In this document: one piece after another, positions 29,054-39,129 of the stretch
Layout of the letters: each line of letters opens with the position of its first letter
Numbering within the stretch: the stretch's first letter is position 1
NCBI RefSeq assembly: GCF_002303925.1
Contig: NZ_MRCS01000018.1
Span: forward strand, 46,663-110,662
DNA: 64,000 nucleotides
Direction: 5' to 3'
Source of the DNA: Pseudomonas sp. ACN8
Lineage (GTDB): Bacteria > Pseudomonadota > Gammaproteobacteria > Pseudomonadales > Pseudomonadaceae
Made by a program: the position numbers and the translations under genes
Notes under the pieces: generated by a model
Seen by the model: only the letters and a program-made list of their open reading frames with translations
What the model was told of the DNA's origin: nothing
Database searches by the model: none

Positions 29054-29968
29054 TCATACGGCGCCGGTTTTACGCGTGCTGGCGGCCAGGTCCTCGAGGA
29101 ACGCCTGGAGGATCGGTGGCGGTGCCGTGCCGCGTCGGGTGATCACGTCGAACGGCGATTTCAGGCGCAGGCTCGCGGGGGCCAGTTGGTGCATCTCGCC
29201 GCTCTTGACCCACTGGGCGGCGAAGTGCTCGGGCAGAAAGCCCAGGTAGGCACCGGAAATGATCAGGATCGCCGTGGCTTCGATGTTGTCCACGGTAGCG
29301 GCGGCCTTGCTCACGCCCAGGTGTTCGAGGTCGTATTGCTGCATGTAGCCGCGCACGACGATCCGCCCCGCAGCGACTTCTTCGAGCAGTTCCTCACCTT
29401 CGGCGTGGCTGCCGTACAAGGGATGACGCCGCCCGCAATACAGCCCCAGTGCTTCCTGATACAGCGGCGACTGCAACAATCCCGGCACATGGATCGGGAA
29501 GTGCCCGATGGCCAGGTGCAGGCGACCGTCGAGCACCCGCTCTTCGAGTTCCGCCGGGGTGCCGACGTAAACGTTCAGGTGCACGTCATGCCCCCGGGAA
29601 ACGAAGCGCTGGGTGGTGCGCGGGATCGGCGAATCCGGGTCGGTAATCGTGGTGTCGATGATCCCCAGGTTGAGCTTGCCGCTGATGTGCTGTTTGAGCA
29701 CGTCGGCGTCCATGCAGAAGTTTTCCACCGCCGACAACAGGCGTTGGGTGGCTTCATGAATCGCCACCCCTTGTTCGGTCAGGCGGAAGCCGCTGCGCCC
29801 GCGCTGGCAGAGCTTGACCCCGAGACGGGTTTCCAGATGGGTCATCTGTTCGCTGATGGTCGACTGCCCGGCATTCAACGCCGCCTGCGCGGCCGAGAAG
29901 CCGCCGCAGCGGACAATCGTGGCAAACACCCTGAGCAGTTTCAGGTCGACATCGTGCAGCTGGATCAT
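29054..29968 (-). CDS. LysR-type regulator of module B
   Basis: A 304-residue LysR-family regulator. The winged helix-turn-helix is at residues 5-63 (LKLLRVFATIVRCGGFSAAQAALNAGQSTISEQMTHLE). It is divergent from the ureohydrolase gene with 151 bases between starts, the usual layout for regulator and target. It shares with the module A LysR the segment AILIISGAYLGFLPEHFA versus ALLILSGQHLGFLPQHYA, which shows common descent. The effector is unknown. Confidence 0.9.
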   Translation of the reverse strand: MIQLHDVDLKLLRVFATIVRCGGFSAAQAALNAGQSTISEQMTHLETRLGVKLCQRGRSGFRLTEQGVAIHEATQRLLSAVENFCMDADVLKQHISGKLNLGIIDTTITDPDSPIPRTTQRFVSRGHDVHLNVYVGTPAELEERVLDGRLHLAIGHFPIHVPGLLQSPLYQEALGLYCGRRHPLYGSHAEGEELLEEVAAGRIVVRGYMQQYDLEHLGVSKAAATVDNIEATAILIISGAYLGFLPEHFAAQWVKSGEMHQLAPASLRLKSPFDVITRRGTAPPPILQAFLEDLAASTRKTGAV

Positions 29969-29999
29969 CTTGGACCTCCGGCATGGGGATGCATCGGGA

Positions 30000-30015
30000 A
30001 TACCGATATGAGTAT
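30000..30015. promoter_or_regulatory. Possible LysR site in the module B divergent region
   Basis: ATAC-N8-GTAT with an inner ATAT lies 31 bases upstream of the LysR start. It is an imperfect dyad, proposed only because of its position. Confidence 0.3.
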
Positions 30016-30119
30016 CTGATGTTTAGCATTTTTTCCACGAAAACCTGCGCCCATAGTCTTTCCAACGGCGGTCGCCTTGCAGTCCGTCAAGCCGATAACA
30101 AGAAGTGGAGAGGCTAGAA

Positions 30120-31121
30120 ATGTCGAACAACGGTTATGAATCCGGTCGCCTGAACCTGCCATTCGTGGGTCATTGCACCTTTGGCAAATCCCCGGTGTGC
30201 ACCGATTGGGATGCACTGGATGCCGACGTCGCGGTGCTCGGCGTGCCCAACGACATGGGCACCCAGTGGCGCTCCGGCGCACGCTTCGGACCACGCGGGA
30301 TTCGCGAAGCATCGACGCTGTTTTCCTTCGGCCACGCCGGCGCCTACGACCACGAAGATGACGTGATGTACCTCACCGCATCGGACGTGCGCATGGTCGA
30401 CGTCGGTGATGCCGACATCGTCCACACCGACATGGTCACCAGCAATAAGAACACCGAATACGCCGTGCGCAAGATTCTCGACGCTGGCGTGATGCCGGTG
30501 GTGCTCGGCGGCGACCACTCGGTTCACGCGCCAGTGATCAAGGCCTTCGAAGGCCGCGGCCCGATCCACATCATTCACTTCGATGCGCACCTGGATTTCG
30601 TCGACGAACGCCACGGTGTTCGCTACGGCCACGGCAACCCGCTGCGCCGCGCATCCGAAATGAACCACATTGTCGGTATGACCCAAATGGGCATCCGCAA
30701 CGTGTCGTCATCCAACCGCGACGACTACGAAGCGGCCCATGAAGCCGGTTCGAAAATCCTCTCGGTACGCGACGTGCGTCGCCTTGGCGTCGAGGGGGTG
30801 CTGGCGCTGATCCCGCAGAACATCAACTACTACATCACCATCGACATCGACGGTTTCGACCCGTCCATCGCCCCCGGCACCGGCACCCCGAGCCACGGCG
30901 GCTTCCTCTACTACGAAGTGCTGGAAATCATCCAGGCCCTGGCCAAGCGCAGCAAAGGCAACATCGTCGGCATGGACCTGGTGGAAGTGGCACCGGTCTA
31001 CGACCCGACCGGCATGACCTCGATCCTGGCCGCGCAACTGTTGCTCAACAGCATCGGTTTCATCTTCCACGAACGCGGCAAGGTGCGGGCAGCCGCCGAG
31101 AGCGAAGCCGCATCAGCCTGA
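30120..31121 (+). CDS. Ureohydrolase (agmatinase/guanidino-acid hydrolase family)
   Basis: A Mn-dependent amidinohydrolase of 333 residues that removes urea from a guanidino compound. Metal ligands are all present: His133 (LGGDHSVHAP), Asp155-x-His157-x-Asp159 (FDAHLDFVD), and Asp242-x-Asp244 (ITIDIDGFDPSIAPGTGTP). The family includes agmatinase, guanidinobutyrase and guanidinopropionase. Its N-terminal part (VGHCTFGKSPVCTDWDALDADV) does not look like the Pseudomonas GbuA I know, so the substrate is left open. It is followed 53 bases later by an aldehyde dehydrogenase. ATG 30120 is chosen over an upstream in-frame start that lacks conservation. Confidence 0.88.
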   Translation: MSNNGYESGRLNLPFVGHCTFGKSPVCTDWDALDADVAVLGVPNDMGTQWRSGARFGPRGIREASTLFSFGHAGAYDHEDDVMYLTASDVRMVDVGDADIVHTDMVTSNKNTEYAVRKILDAGVMPVVLGGDHSVHAPVIKAFEGRGPIHIIHFDAHLDFVDERHGVRYGHGNPLRRASEMNHIVGMTQMGIRNVSSSNRDDYEAAHEAGSKILSVRDVRRLGVEGVLALIPQNINYYITIDIDGFDPSIAPGTGTPSHGGFLYYEVLEIIQALAKRSKGNIVGMDLVEVAPVYDPTGMTSILAAQLLLNSIGFIFHERGKVRAAAESEAASA

Positions 31122-31174
31122 TCATCGAAACCAGTGACCCGGCAGGCTCTGACTGCCGGGCAGAGAGAATAAAA

Positions 31175-32686
31175 ATGGACACGATCGTCAAAAGTTACCT
31201 GCAAAAATTCGGCGTCAGCGAAGCCACCCAGACCTTCCTCGGCAAGGTCCAGAAAATGTTCATCGGCGGCGCCTGGGTCGAAGCCAGCGATGGCCAGACC
31301 TCCGATGTGATCGAACCTTCGACCGAAGGCCTGATCACCCGCATTCCCATGGGCACCACCGATGACCTGGACCGCGCCGTGCAAGCCGCCCGCGCCCAGT
31401 TCGACGGCGGCGCCTGGCGCCAGGCCAAACCGGCGGAACGCGAGCGCATGATGCAGCGCCTGGCCGACCTGATCGAGCAGAACGCCGCGGAGCTGGCGGA
31501 AATCGAATCCATCGACATGGGCAAGTCCGTGGCCTTCGCCAAGGACGTGGACATCCAGGGCACCGTCGATACCCTGCGTTACTTCGCCGGCTGGGCCACC
31601 AAGCTGCACGGCCGTACCGTCGAACCTTCGCTGCCGGGCAACTACCTGGCCTATACCCGCAAGGAAGCGGTAGGCGTTGTCGGCGCCATCGTGCCGTGGA
31701 ACTTCCCGCTGCAAACCATGGCCTGGAAGCTCGGCGCGGCGCTGGCGACCGGTTGCACCGTGGTGGTCAAGCCCGCCGAATTGACCTCGCTGTCGGCCCT
31801 GCGTTTCGCTGAACTGGTGCAGGAAGCGGGCATTCCGGATGGTGTGATCAACATCGTCACCGGACGCGGCAGCGTGGTCGGTGCGGCCATGGCCACCCAC
31901 CCCGGCATCGACAAACTGACCTTCACCGGCTCGACCCCGGTCGGCCAGACTGTCGGCCGCGCCGCGCTGGATGACATGAAGCGCCTGACCCTCGAACTCG
32001 GTGGCAAATCACCGGTCATCGTCTGCGCCGACGCCGACATCCCGGCCGCCGCCCAAGCGGTCGCCAATGGCGTGTTTTTCAATTCCGGGCAGGTATGCGA
32101 CGCCGGTACACGGGCCTATATTCATAGCAGTGTCTACGACGAATTCCTGCGTGAGCTGATCGCCTACACGCGCACCCTGAAAATGGCTCCGGGCCTGGAT
32201 CCTGACTGCTTCATCGGCCCGCTGGTTTCGGCCCTGCAAAAGCAGCGCGTGACCGAGTACATCGAAACCGGCAAGGCCGAAGGCGCCGAACTGGTCTACG
32301 GCGGCCAACCGATCGATGGCCCTGGCTTCTTCGTCGAGCCGACCATCTTCGCCCATTGCCGCAACGACATGCGCATTGTCCAGGAAGAGATCTTCGGCCC
32401 GGTGCTGGTCACCGCACCGTTCGATGACGAGGAAGAAGCGCTGGCCCTGGCCAACGACTCGCCTTACGGCCTGGCGGCGGCACTGTATTCCAACGACCTG
32501 GGCAAGGTGCACAGCCTGATTCCACGCTTGAAAGCAGGCTCGGTCTACGTCAACGCCCACGGCACCCTCGACCCGTCGATGCCGTTCGGTGGCTACAAAC
32601 AGTCCGGATTCGGCAAGGACCTGGGCGCCGAGCAGCTCGATTACCTGCTCGAAACCAAGGCGGTGTGGATCACCTTGCCAAGCTGA
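31175..32686 (+). CDS. NAD(P)-dependent aldehyde dehydrogenase, module B
   Basis: A 503-residue class 3-type aldehyde dehydrogenase. The catalytic Cys308 is in FFNSGQVCDAGTR and the catalytic Glu in LELGGKSPVIV; nucleotide binding is at FTGSTPVGQTVG, and the C-terminal GGYKQSGFGKDLG is standard. Located between a ureohydrolase and a permease/GMC dehydrogenase pair, it could oxidise an amino- or guanidino-aldehyde to the acid. The general family is certain; the substrate is inference. Confidence 0.93.
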   Translation: MDTIVKSYLQKFGVSEATQTFLGKVQKMFIGGAWVEASDGQTSDVIEPSTEGLITRIPMGTTDDLDRAVQAARAQFDGGAWRQAKPAERERMMQRLADLIEQNAAELAEIESIDMGKSVAFAKDVDIQGTVDTLRYFAGWATKLHGRTVEPSLPGNYLAYTRKEAVGVVGAIVPWNFPLQTMAWKLGAALATGCTVVVKPAELTSLSALRFAELVQEAGIPDGVINIVTGRGSVVGAAMATHPGIDKLTFTGSTPVGQTVGRAALDDMKRLTLELGGKSPVIVCADADIPAAAQAVANGVFFNSGQVCDAGTRAYIHSSVYDEFLRELIAYTRTLKMAPGLDPDCFIGPLVSALQKQRVTEYIETGKAEGAELVYGGQPIDGPGFFVEPTIFAHCRNDMRIVQEEIFGPVLVTAPFDDEEEALALANDSPYGLAAALYSNDLGKVHSLIPRLKAGSVYVNAHGTLDPSMPFGGYKQSGFGKDLGAEQLDYLLETKAVWITLPS

Positions 32687-32695
32687 CGCTTTCCC

Positions 32696-32787
32696 TTGTA
32701 GGAGCGAGCCTGCTCGCGATAGCGGTTTTTCAGCTGAAAGTGATGTGTCTGACACACCGCTATCGCGAGCAGGCTCGCTCCTACAGG
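32696..32787. repeat. REP pair (REPIN) inside module B
   Basis: Inverted tgtaggagcgagcctgctcg and cgagcaggctcgctcctaca copies start ten bases after the aldehyde dehydrogenase stop and before the permease gene, on the same strand. Confidence 0.9.
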
Positions 32788-32937
32788 TTTTGCGTTTTGA
32801 TTCGTTCCAATAAGGCATCTGCAACAACGCCAGGTAGGCACGGGTAACACTGGACCTGTGGCCCTTGCCACAGGGGAGTCGTTCACCCGAAAGAACGCGG
32901 TTATCTCGTCATGATCTTCCAACAATAAGAGTCCATC

Positions 32938-34512
32938 ATGAACACTAACGCCAAGTCCGCCACGAGCGTGTCCAGCCTCGACGAAAAATCCGTCGTCGAG
33001 GGGCATTCGATTGATTTCATCCCCGAGAACGAGCGCACCGACAAGCTGTCGAGCCAGGGCCCGTTCTGGTTCCTCGGCAATTTCACCTTCTTCACCATGA
33101 CCATCGGCTTCGTCGGCCCAAGCGTCGGCCTGACCGCGCTCTGGACTACGCTCGCCGGCACGCTGGGCATCATGTTCGGCACACTGTTCATGGCGTTTCA
33201 TGGCTCGCAAGGCCCGCACCTTGGCTTGCCGCAGATGATCCAGTCCCGTGCGCAGTTCGGTTATCGCGGGGTGATCCTGGTGCTGCTGGCGACGCTGTTC
33301 GTGTTCGCCGGCTTCAACATCGTCAACCTGGTGCTGATGATGCAGGGGCTGCACACGTTGTTCGGGTTCAACCCGGCGGTGATCGCGGTGGCGGTGACCA
33401 TACCGGCGGCAGTGCTGGCGATTCTCGGCCATGACTGGATGCACCGCAGCTTCAAATGGGCGCTGTACCTGTCGTTGCCGCTGTATGGCCTGGTGACCCT
33501 GGCGGTGGTGATGGGCTGGGTGCCGGATGCAGTGCTGCCGGCACTCGCGGAAGGCGAAGTGGCCCGCGAGCCGCTGGGTTTCAACTGGACCGGTTTCATC
33601 GCGCAGTTCGCGGCGGCCGCCAGCTACAACATCGCCTATGCGCCGTACGTGTCGGACTACTCGCGCTACCTGCCGAAAAATACCTCCAGCGGCAAACTGA
33701 TCGCCGTGGTGTTCCTCGGGGCTTCGTTGTCCGGTGCATGGATGATATCCGTGGGTGGCTGGCTGGCCGATCACCTGCACTCCACTGACGTGCTGGTGGC
33801 CCTGGGGCAAGTCGGCAACACCGTGTCGCCGCTGGTGGGCACTGCGGTGGTAGTGGTCACCATCCTGGCGTTCCTGCCGGTGATCGCGATGAACATCTAC
33901 AGCGCCAAGCTGACCACGCTGACCTGCGTCGACTCGATCAAGCACATCGAACCCACGCGCAAGGCACGCATCCTGGCCATCGGCTTCGTGATCCTGCTGC
34001 AACTGGGCGTGGCCCTGAGCATTCAGAGTTCCGGCAAAGGCCTGTCGGTGCTGGGGATCTACCTGGTGGTGATGCTGTACTTCCTGGTGCCCTGGACCTC
34101 GGTCAACCTCACCGACTACTTCTTCGTGCGCAAGGGCCGCTACGCCATCCCGCACTTCTTCATGCCCCACGGCAACATCTACGGCAGCTGGGGACTGCGC
34201 GGTATCGCCGCCTATGCCATCGGTTTTATCTCGATGATCCCGTTCTTCTACATCTTCGACGGCGTTGAACAACGCGAGGTCTATGTCGGCCCGCTCGCCA
34301 AGGCGCTGGGCAGCATCGACATCGCCTGGCTGGTCGGGCTGATCGTGTCGGGCGTGGCGTACTACTGGCTGAGCCGCTCGATCGATCTGAAACGCGAAGA
34401 AGCGGTGATCCAGCAGATCGAGAAAAACTCCCCGCAATACACCACCGGCGACACGCTGACCCACAAACAGCAGCCACTGCCGGTTTTCACTGAATCGACG
34501 GTCGGGAGATGA
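32938..34512 (+). CDS. NCS1 family permease, module B
   Basis: A 524-residue inner-membrane symporter with about twelve hydrophobic segments. It shares the N-terminus [21 protein letters not shown] then WFLGNFTFF, the core [21 protein letters not shown] and the C-terminal [14 protein letters not shown] with the module A permease at 13242, at a level implying a duplication. The C-terminal tail is about 25 residues longer and hydrophilic. Its stop overlaps the start region of the GMC dehydrogenase gene, so uptake and oxidation are probably coupled. Confidence 0.9.
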   Translation: MNTNAKSATSVSSLDEKSVVEGHSIDFIPENERTDKLSSQGPFWFLGNFTFFTMTIGFVGPSVGLTALWTTLAGTLGIMFGTLFMAFHGSQGPHLGLPQMIQSRAQFGYRGVILVLLATLFVFAGFNIVNLVLMMQGLHTLFGFNPAVIAVAVTIPAAVLAILGHDWMHRSFKWALYLSLPLYGLVTLAVVMGWVPDAVLPALAEGEVAREPLGFNWTGFIAQFAAAASYNIAYAPYVSDYSRYLPKNTSSGKLIAVVFLGASLSGAWMISVGGWLADHLHSTDVLVALGQVGNTVSPLVGTAVVVVTILAFLPVIAMNIYSAKLTTLTCVDSIKHIEPTRKARILAIGFVILLQLGVALSIQSSGKGLSVLGIYLVVMLYFLVPWTSVNLTDYFFVRKGRYAIPHFFMPHGNIYGSWGLRGIAAYAIGFISMIPFFYIFDGVEQREVYVGPLAKALGSIDIAWLVGLIVSGVAYYWLSRSIDLKREEAVIQQIEKNSPQYTTGDTLTHKQQPLPVFTESTVGR

Positions 34513-34514
34513 CC

Positions 34515-36203
34515 ATGGTTACGCAAAAATACGACTACATCATCATTGGCGCAGGCTCGGCGGGTTGTGTGTTGGCCAACCGCCTGAGCGAAGACCCGGC
34601 CACCTCGGTGCTGGTCCTGGAATTCGGCGGCAGTGACAAGAGCGTAGTGATCCAGATGCCGAGCGCATTCTCGATCCCGATGAACACCAAGAAGTACAAC
34701 TGGCGCTACGAGACCGAGCCGGAGACCCACCTCAACGGCCGACGCATCCACTGCCCACGGGGCAAGGTGCTGGGCGGCTCGTCGTCGATCAACGGCCTGG
34801 TGTACATCCGTGGCCACGCGCTGGACTTTGACGAGTGGGAATCCCTGGGTGCCGAAGGCTGGGGCTATCGCAACTGCCTGCCGTACTTCAAGCGCGCCGA
34901 GAGCTACGAGTCGGGCGGCGACAGCTATCGCGGGCAGACCGGGCCGCTGCACACCACCAACGGCAACCACATGAAAAACCCGCTGTACGGTGCCTGGGTC
35001 GAAGCCGGTGCCGAAGCGGGCTACATCAAGACCGAAGACTGCAACGGCTACATGCAGGAAGGTTTCGGTGCCATGCACATGACCGTGAAAAACGGCGTGC
35101 GTTGTTCCACGGCCAACGCCTACCTGCGCCCGGCCATGGGCCGTCCGAACCTGACGGTGGTCACCCATGCAATGACCCGCCAGATCATTCTCGAAGGCAA
35201 GCGTGCGGTGGGGGTCATGTATGACCACGGTGGCCAGACCCACCAGGTGTACTGCAACCGCGAAGTACTGATCTCGTCGGGGCCAATCGGCTCGCCGCAC
35301 CTGCTGCAACGCTCGGGCATCGGTCCGGCGGACGTCCTGCGCAAGGCCGGGATCGGCGTACGTCATGACCTGCCGGGAGTAGGGGAGAACCTGCAGGATC
35401 ACGCCGAGGTGTACATCCAGTTCGGCTGCAAGGAGCCAGTGACCCTCAACAGCAAGATGGACCCGCTGAGCAAACTGATGATCGGTCTGCGCTGGCTGCT
35501 GTTCAAGGATGGCCTGGGCGCCACCAACCACTTCGAAGCCGGTGGTTTCATCCGCTCCGAGAAGGGCCTGCGCTGGCCGGACATTCAGTTCCACTTTCTG
35601 CCGGCGGCGATGCGATACGACGGCAACAAGCCGATCAAGGGCCATGGCTTCATGGTGCTGACCGGGCCGAACAAACCGAAAAGCCGTGGTTATGTGCGCG
35701 TGCGCTCGGCCGACCCGTACGAGCATCCGGAAATCCGCTTCAACTATCTGGAGCGGGAAGAGGACCGCGAAGGCTTCCGCCGCTGCATTCGCCTGACCCG
35801 CGAGATCATCGGCCAGAAAGCCATGGACCGCTTCCGCGACGGCGAAATCGCCCCGGGCGCCCAGGTGACCAGCGATGAAGACCTCGACGCCTTCGTGCGC
35901 GACAACCTGGAAAGCACCTACCATCCGTGTGGTTCGTGCCGCATGGGCGAGGACGACATGGCGGTGGTCGACTCCGAATTGCGCGTGCGTGGCATCGCCG
36001 GTCTGCGGGTGATCGATTCGTCGGTGTTCCCGACCGAGCCGAACGGCAACCTCAATGCGCCGACCATCATGCTTGCCGAGCGGGCCTCCGATCTGGTGCG
36101 TGGGGTGAAGATGCTGCCGTCAGCGGACGTGCCGGTGGGGTTGGTCGAGGGCTGGGAAAGCAGCCAGCGTACTTCGCTGCCAGGTCGTAACGTCCGCGTC
36201 TGA
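34515..36203 (+). CDS. GMC-family FAD alcohol dehydrogenase (choline-dehydrogenase-like)
   Basis: A 562-residue flavoprotein of the glucose-methanol-choline family. The FAD-binding Rossmann motif is GAGSAG at residues 12-17; GMC signatures are [18 protein letters not shown] and [18 protein letters not shown]. The active-site His is in [12 protein letters not shown], with the catalytic Asn region [15 protein letters not shown] at the C-terminus. It resembles BetA, but the usual betB/betI neighbours are absent. ATG 34515 is supported by GGGAG six bases upstream; ATG 34509, which overlaps the permease stop, is the alternative. It would oxidise a primary alcohol to the aldehyde used by the nearby dehydrogenase. 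Confidence 0.9.
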   Translation: MVTQKYDYIIIGAGSAGCVLANRLSEDPATSVLVLEFGGSDKSVVIQMPSAFSIPMNTKKYNWRYETEPETHLNGRRIHCPRGKVLGGSSSINGLVYIRGHALDFDEWESLGAEGWGYRNCLPYFKRAESYESGGDSYRGQTGPLHTTNGNHMKNPLYGAWVEAGAEAGYIKTEDCNGYMQEGFGAMHMTVKNGVRCSTANAYLRPAMGRPNLTVVTHAMTRQIILEGKRAVGVMYDHGGQTHQVYCNREVLISSGPIGSPHLLQRSGIGPADVLRKAGIGVRHDLPGVGENLQDHAEVYIQFGCKEPVTLNSKMDPLSKLMIGLRWLLFKDGLGATNHFEAGGFIRSEKGLRWPDIQFHFLPAAMRYDGNKPIKGHGFMVLTGPNKPKSRGYVRVRSADPYEHPEIRFNYLEREEDREGFRRCIRLTREIIGQKAMDRFRDGEIAPGAQVTSDEDLDAFVRDNLESTYHPCGSCRMGEDDMAVVDSELRVRGIAGLRVIDSSVFPTEPNGNLNAPTIMLAERASDLVRGVKMLPSADVPVGLVEGWESSQRTSLPGRNVRV

Positions 36204-36240
36204 CCGCAACCCGCAATCCAATGTGGAAATCTGAATCTAA

Positions 36241-36331
36241 TGTGGGAGCGAGCCTGCTCGCGAATGCGATCTTCCCGTCAATACCTATGTTGAATGTGAA
36301 ACCGCCTTCGCGAGCAGGCTCGCTCCCACAG
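36241..36331. repeat. REP pair (REPIN)
   Basis: Inverted tgtgggagcgagcctgctcg and cgagcaggctcgctcccaca copies lie between the GMC dehydrogenase and the GNAT gene. Confidence 0.9.
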
Positions 36332-36420
36332 GGATCTCGGTGCTTTCGGGAAAATAGTGCGTCGCTATTCCGTGGCCATTGCTAGTCTGTAATTCCTTGA
36401 GACCGCAATGGAGCACCCTC

Positions 36421-36879
36421 ATGGCTATTCAGGCCCTGCGCGCCGACGCCTCGCACATCGACCAGATCGCCCCTTTGTTTGACGCCTACCGGATGTTCTA
36501 CCAGCAGCCGTCAAACCTTTCGCAATCGCGCGCCTTCATCGCCGAGCGCATCGCCCGGGATGAATCGGTGATATTTCTTGCCCAGGACACCGTTGGTGAA
36601 AACCTCGGCTTCGTCCAGCTGTTCCCGACCTTTTCCTCGATCGAAGCCCATCGTACCTGGCTGCTCGGTGATCTGTTCACCACGCCCGCCGCCCGGGGCA
36701 AAGGCGTCGGCACACTGCTGATGAACACCGCCCGGGATTTTGCGAAGCTGGCCGGCGGCAAAGGCATGACCCTGGAAACCGCCACCGACAACCTCACCGC
36801 CCAGCACCTGTATGAATCCCTGGGCTGGGTGCGCGACCCCGGTTACTACACCTACTGCCTGGATCTGAAAAAAGACTGA
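36421..36879 (+). CDS. GNAT family N-acetyltransferase
   Basis: A 152-residue acetyltransferase. The acetyl-CoA loop is TPAARGKGVGTLLMNTARDFA (RxxGxG) and motif B is TDNLTAQHLYESLGWVRD. The substrate is unknown. ATG 36421 is taken; an open frame continues upstream without family resemblance. It converges with the NIPSNAP gene, whose stop is one base away. Confidence 0.9.
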   Translation: MAIQALRADASHIDQIAPLFDAYRMFYQQPSNLSQSRAFIAERIARDESVIFLAQDTVGENLGFVQLFPTFSSIEAHRTWLLGDLFTTPAARGKGVGTLLMNTARDFAKLAGGKGMTLETATDNLTAQHLYESLGWVRDPGYYTYCLDLKKD

Positions 36880-36880
36880 C

Positions 36881-37198
36881 TCAGCGATCCTGTTCGCCAA
36901 ACACCGGCCGCATGAATGAACGCTCGTAGCTGAGGATGAATTTCCTGTCTTCGGCGTACTTGAACGCGACGATGCACTCAGGATCGTTCATCGATTGCTG
37001 CCGGTAATGCTCATACGTGGCCAGGCTGGGGAAGGTGAACAGCGCCAGGGCGATATTGTTGGCGCCCTCCGAGGGCAAAAAGTAGCCGTGGTGCTGGCCG
37101 CCGAATTTTTCCACCAGGGGAATCCACAACTTGCCGTAGTGCTCGAATGCGTCGAGCTGGTAGGGATCGAGCACGTATTTCAGGTAGCAGGTCACCAT
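36881..37198 (-). CDS. NIPSNAP family protein
   Basis: A 105-residue dimeric alpha-beta barrel protein. Its N-terminus MVTCYLKYVLDPYQLDAFEHYGK and C-terminal FSYER/ILSYERSFMRP segment fit the NIPSNAP family. Members are small cytosolic proteins of mostly unknown function, some linked to monooxygenase-like folds. It stands alone, transcribed leftward. Confidence 0.85.
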   Translation of the reverse strand: MVTCYLKYVLDPYQLDAFEHYGKLWIPLVEKFGGQHHGYFLPSEGANNIALALFTFPSLATYEHYRQQSMNDPECIVAFKYAEDRKFILSYERSFMRPVFGEQDR

Positions 37199-37428
37199 TG
37201 TTTCGTTCCTTGATCAGGTTTTGAGGGCAGTCGCCACTGTAATCAACCGTGGGCGCCCGGCACAGCCGCTTATTCGACATTGACCGGTAAGTTTGCGCCA
37301 GAGGCATGCGCTGGCGCCGCTGCACTATTGGTTCAGTCAATAGTCACCATCAAGAATCGCAAGTTCTGTTTTTTGCGCAAAGGCGGAAAATTGCCTGCAT
37401 TGAACACGCTGCTCAAGGAACCTGCGCG

Positions 37429-38091
37429 ATGAAGATCTTGACCCGACTGGCTGTGATTGCCCTGTTGCTGGGCAGTGTTGCATCCACCGCATCGGCCTTT
37501 GCCGAAGACGCACGCACCTGCCATCTGTCGCCCATCACCGCTAGCCAGGGTGGGCTGCAATACGGGCAGACGGTTGGGGTGTTGTACAGCGAGAACACCG
37601 TGGAAAACCTGCAATACCTTGAGCAATACCACTCGGTGGCCGTCAACGGTGCGAAGAACGCACTGGATGCGCGGATTCGCCAGGCGTTCGTCGACAGCTC
37701 CGATCCGGACCTGGCCATCGAATGGCTGATGGGTTCGCTGCACCACACCTTTCTATCGGTGACCGTCTACGACAACCTCGATGCCCTGGTGCAGGCCCAT
37801 CCCGATGTGGTGGTGATGCTCGATACTCATAACCAGTTGCTGACCCAGCGCAACGACCGGGTCGAGGCGCGTTTCGCCGCACGGTTCTACGACGCCAACC
37901 TGCAGTACATCGGCAAGGCCGAAGGCGCGGTGGAGAAACAACTGCCGTCGGTGTGGGTGCATGACAAGGCCGCGTCCGAGATCGCCGCGCAAATCGAACA
38001 GCAACGCGACCTGCAACTGACCGCGCTGAAACAGTTCGATGCGTCGTTGAAGGCGCTGGTAACCGCCGGATTGACCGCAGCAACAAATTAA
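37429..38091 (+). CDS. Exported protein of unknown function
   Basis: A 220-residue protein with a Sec signal peptide (LTRLAVIALLLGSVASTASA, cleavage near residue 24). The mature part has a strand/helix pattern with VVVMLDTHNQLLTQRNDRVEARFAARF and a C-terminal helix rich in Gln and Lys. It contains a single cysteine just after the signal peptide (ARTCHLSP), but this is not a lipobox. I recognise no domain. It precedes a small lipoprotein gene by 67 bases, probably cotranscribed. ATG 37429 is supported by AAGGA upstream. Confidence 0.75.
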   Translation: MKILTRLAVIALLLGSVASTASAFAEDARTCHLSPITASQGGLQYGQTVGVLYSENTVENLQYLEQYHSVAVNGAKNALDARIRQAFVDSSDPDLAIEWLMGSLHHTFLSVTVYDNLDALVQAHPDVVVMLDTHNQLLTQRNDRVEARFAARFYDANLQYIGKAEGAVEKQLPSVWVHDKAASEIAAQIEQQRDLQLTALKQFDASLKALVTAGLTAATN

Positions 38092-38158
38092 TCAGCCCGA
38101 CGCCCATTGAGCGGCGGGCAAGCCGATCCACCGTTGATTTCTTTTCAGGACCTGATTC

Positions 38159-38497
38159 ATGCGCACTGTTTTTGCCCCGACCCTGGCCTTCGTCTCACTG
38201 CTGCTGGCTGGTTGTGCCACGCCGAACGATCCGACGCTGACCTTGCAGACCAGCAAGTCACCCGAGGAGTACACCCATTGCGTGGTGCCGAAGTTGCAGC
38301 ACGATGCGCTCTACCCAACGGTGTCGCAGACCCAGCGCAGCTACCGGATCGTCGTCCCGAGCAAAGTGGCGGCAGACAATGTGCTGGAAACCTATAAAGC
38401 CTCGAGCGGCGGCAAGGTGTTCCTGTACGAGCGCAAGCTGCTGGCCTCGGCGTTCGTGCCATCGACGTTCGAACGTGCGGCGCAGGAGTGTTTGTAA
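38159..38497 (+). CDS. Small lipoprotein of unknown function
   Basis: A 112-residue lipoprotein: the signal MRTVFAPTLAFVSLLLAGC ends in a clear LAGC lipobox followed by Ala-Thr. The mature part, YTHCVVPKLQHDALYPTVSQT and SSGGKVFLYERKLLASAF, resembles small Pseudomonas lipoproteins without assigned function. It is probably in an operon with the exported protein upstream. Confidence 0.78.
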   Translation: MRTVFAPTLAFVSLLLAGCATPNDPTLTLQTSKSPEEYTHCVVPKLQHDALYPTVSQTQRSYRIVVPSKVAADNVLETYKASSGGKVFLYERKLLASAFVPSTFERAAQECL

Positions 38498-38511
38498 GCG
38501 CAGTTTCAGGC

Positions 38512-38537
38512 AAAAAAAAGCTGCCGGGACTGGCAGC
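38512..38537 (-). terminator. Rho-independent terminator-like hairpin (minus-strand orientation)
   Basis: The stem gctgcc/ggcagc with a 6-base loop has eight A residues on its left side, so on the minus strand it reads as a hairpin followed by eight T. No minus-strand gene ends here; it may mark an older gene boundary. Confidence 0.5.
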
Positions 38538-38712
38538 AGAAAGATAAAGCACGCATTGGATGGCCTGAGTATGGCGTCAGCTTCATGACGATACGATGAC
38601 AGGTAAGCAATGTTGAGCCTTGGGGTGCCATCAGTCAGCAGCGCTCAAAAAAATCTTCGAACACCGTCTACCCTCATCGGTCACAACCATCATGATGAGG
38701 GTGCAGACGGTG

Positions 38713-39114
38713 ATGAAAACGGACAAGGTTGAAACAAACGAAGCCTCGGCGCTGATCGACGAGCGAATCCGGGAACTGGCCGACTGGCGCGGCGAAACCC
38801 TGGCCCACGTCCGCAAGATCATCCGCCAGGCCGACCCCGAAGTGATTGAAGAGTGGAAGTGGCGGGGTGTGCCGGTGTGGGCCCATGCCGGCATCATTTG
38901 CACCGGTGAGACCTACAAGCAAGTGGTGAAACTGACCTTCGCCAAGGGTGCTTCACTGGACGATCCGTCGAAGCTGTTCAATGCAAGCCTTGAAGGCAAT
39001 ACCCGGCGTGCCATCGATATCCGCGAGGGTGAGCTGATCGATGAAGTGGCGCTGGCGGCGTTGATTCAGGCGGCCATAGAGCTCAATACATCCCGAACCC
39101 AATCCAAAAAGTAA
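38713..39114 (+). CDS. DUF1801 domain protein
   Basis: A 133-residue cytosolic protein with the DUF1801 pattern: LADWRGETLAHVRKIIRQADPEV followed by EEWKWRGVPVWAHAGIICTG and KQVVKLTFAKGASLDDPS. The fold is a small alpha-beta sandwich related to frataxin-like YdhG proteins; the function is unknown. ATG 38713 is preferred; ATGs at 38692 and 38695 are possible. It stands alone. Confidence 0.82.
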   Translation: MKTDKVETNEASALIDERIRELADWRGETLAHVRKIIRQADPEVIEEWKWRGVPVWAHAGIICTGETYKQVVKLTFAKGASLDDPSKLFNASLEGNTRRAIDIREGELIDEVALAALIQAAIELNTSRTQSKK

Positions 39115-39129
39115 GCCAGTACACAGAAC

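Noticed and set aside
32641..35924. Two long minus-strand frames opposite the module B permease and GMC dehydrogenase
   Set aside because: The plus-strand genes carry family motifs throughout; the opposite frames contain no domain and cross gene boundaries.
34515..36203. Choline dehydrogenase betA
   Set aside because: Family resemblance is clear, but betB, betI and choline transporters are absent and the gene sits with a ureohydrolase and NCS1 permease.
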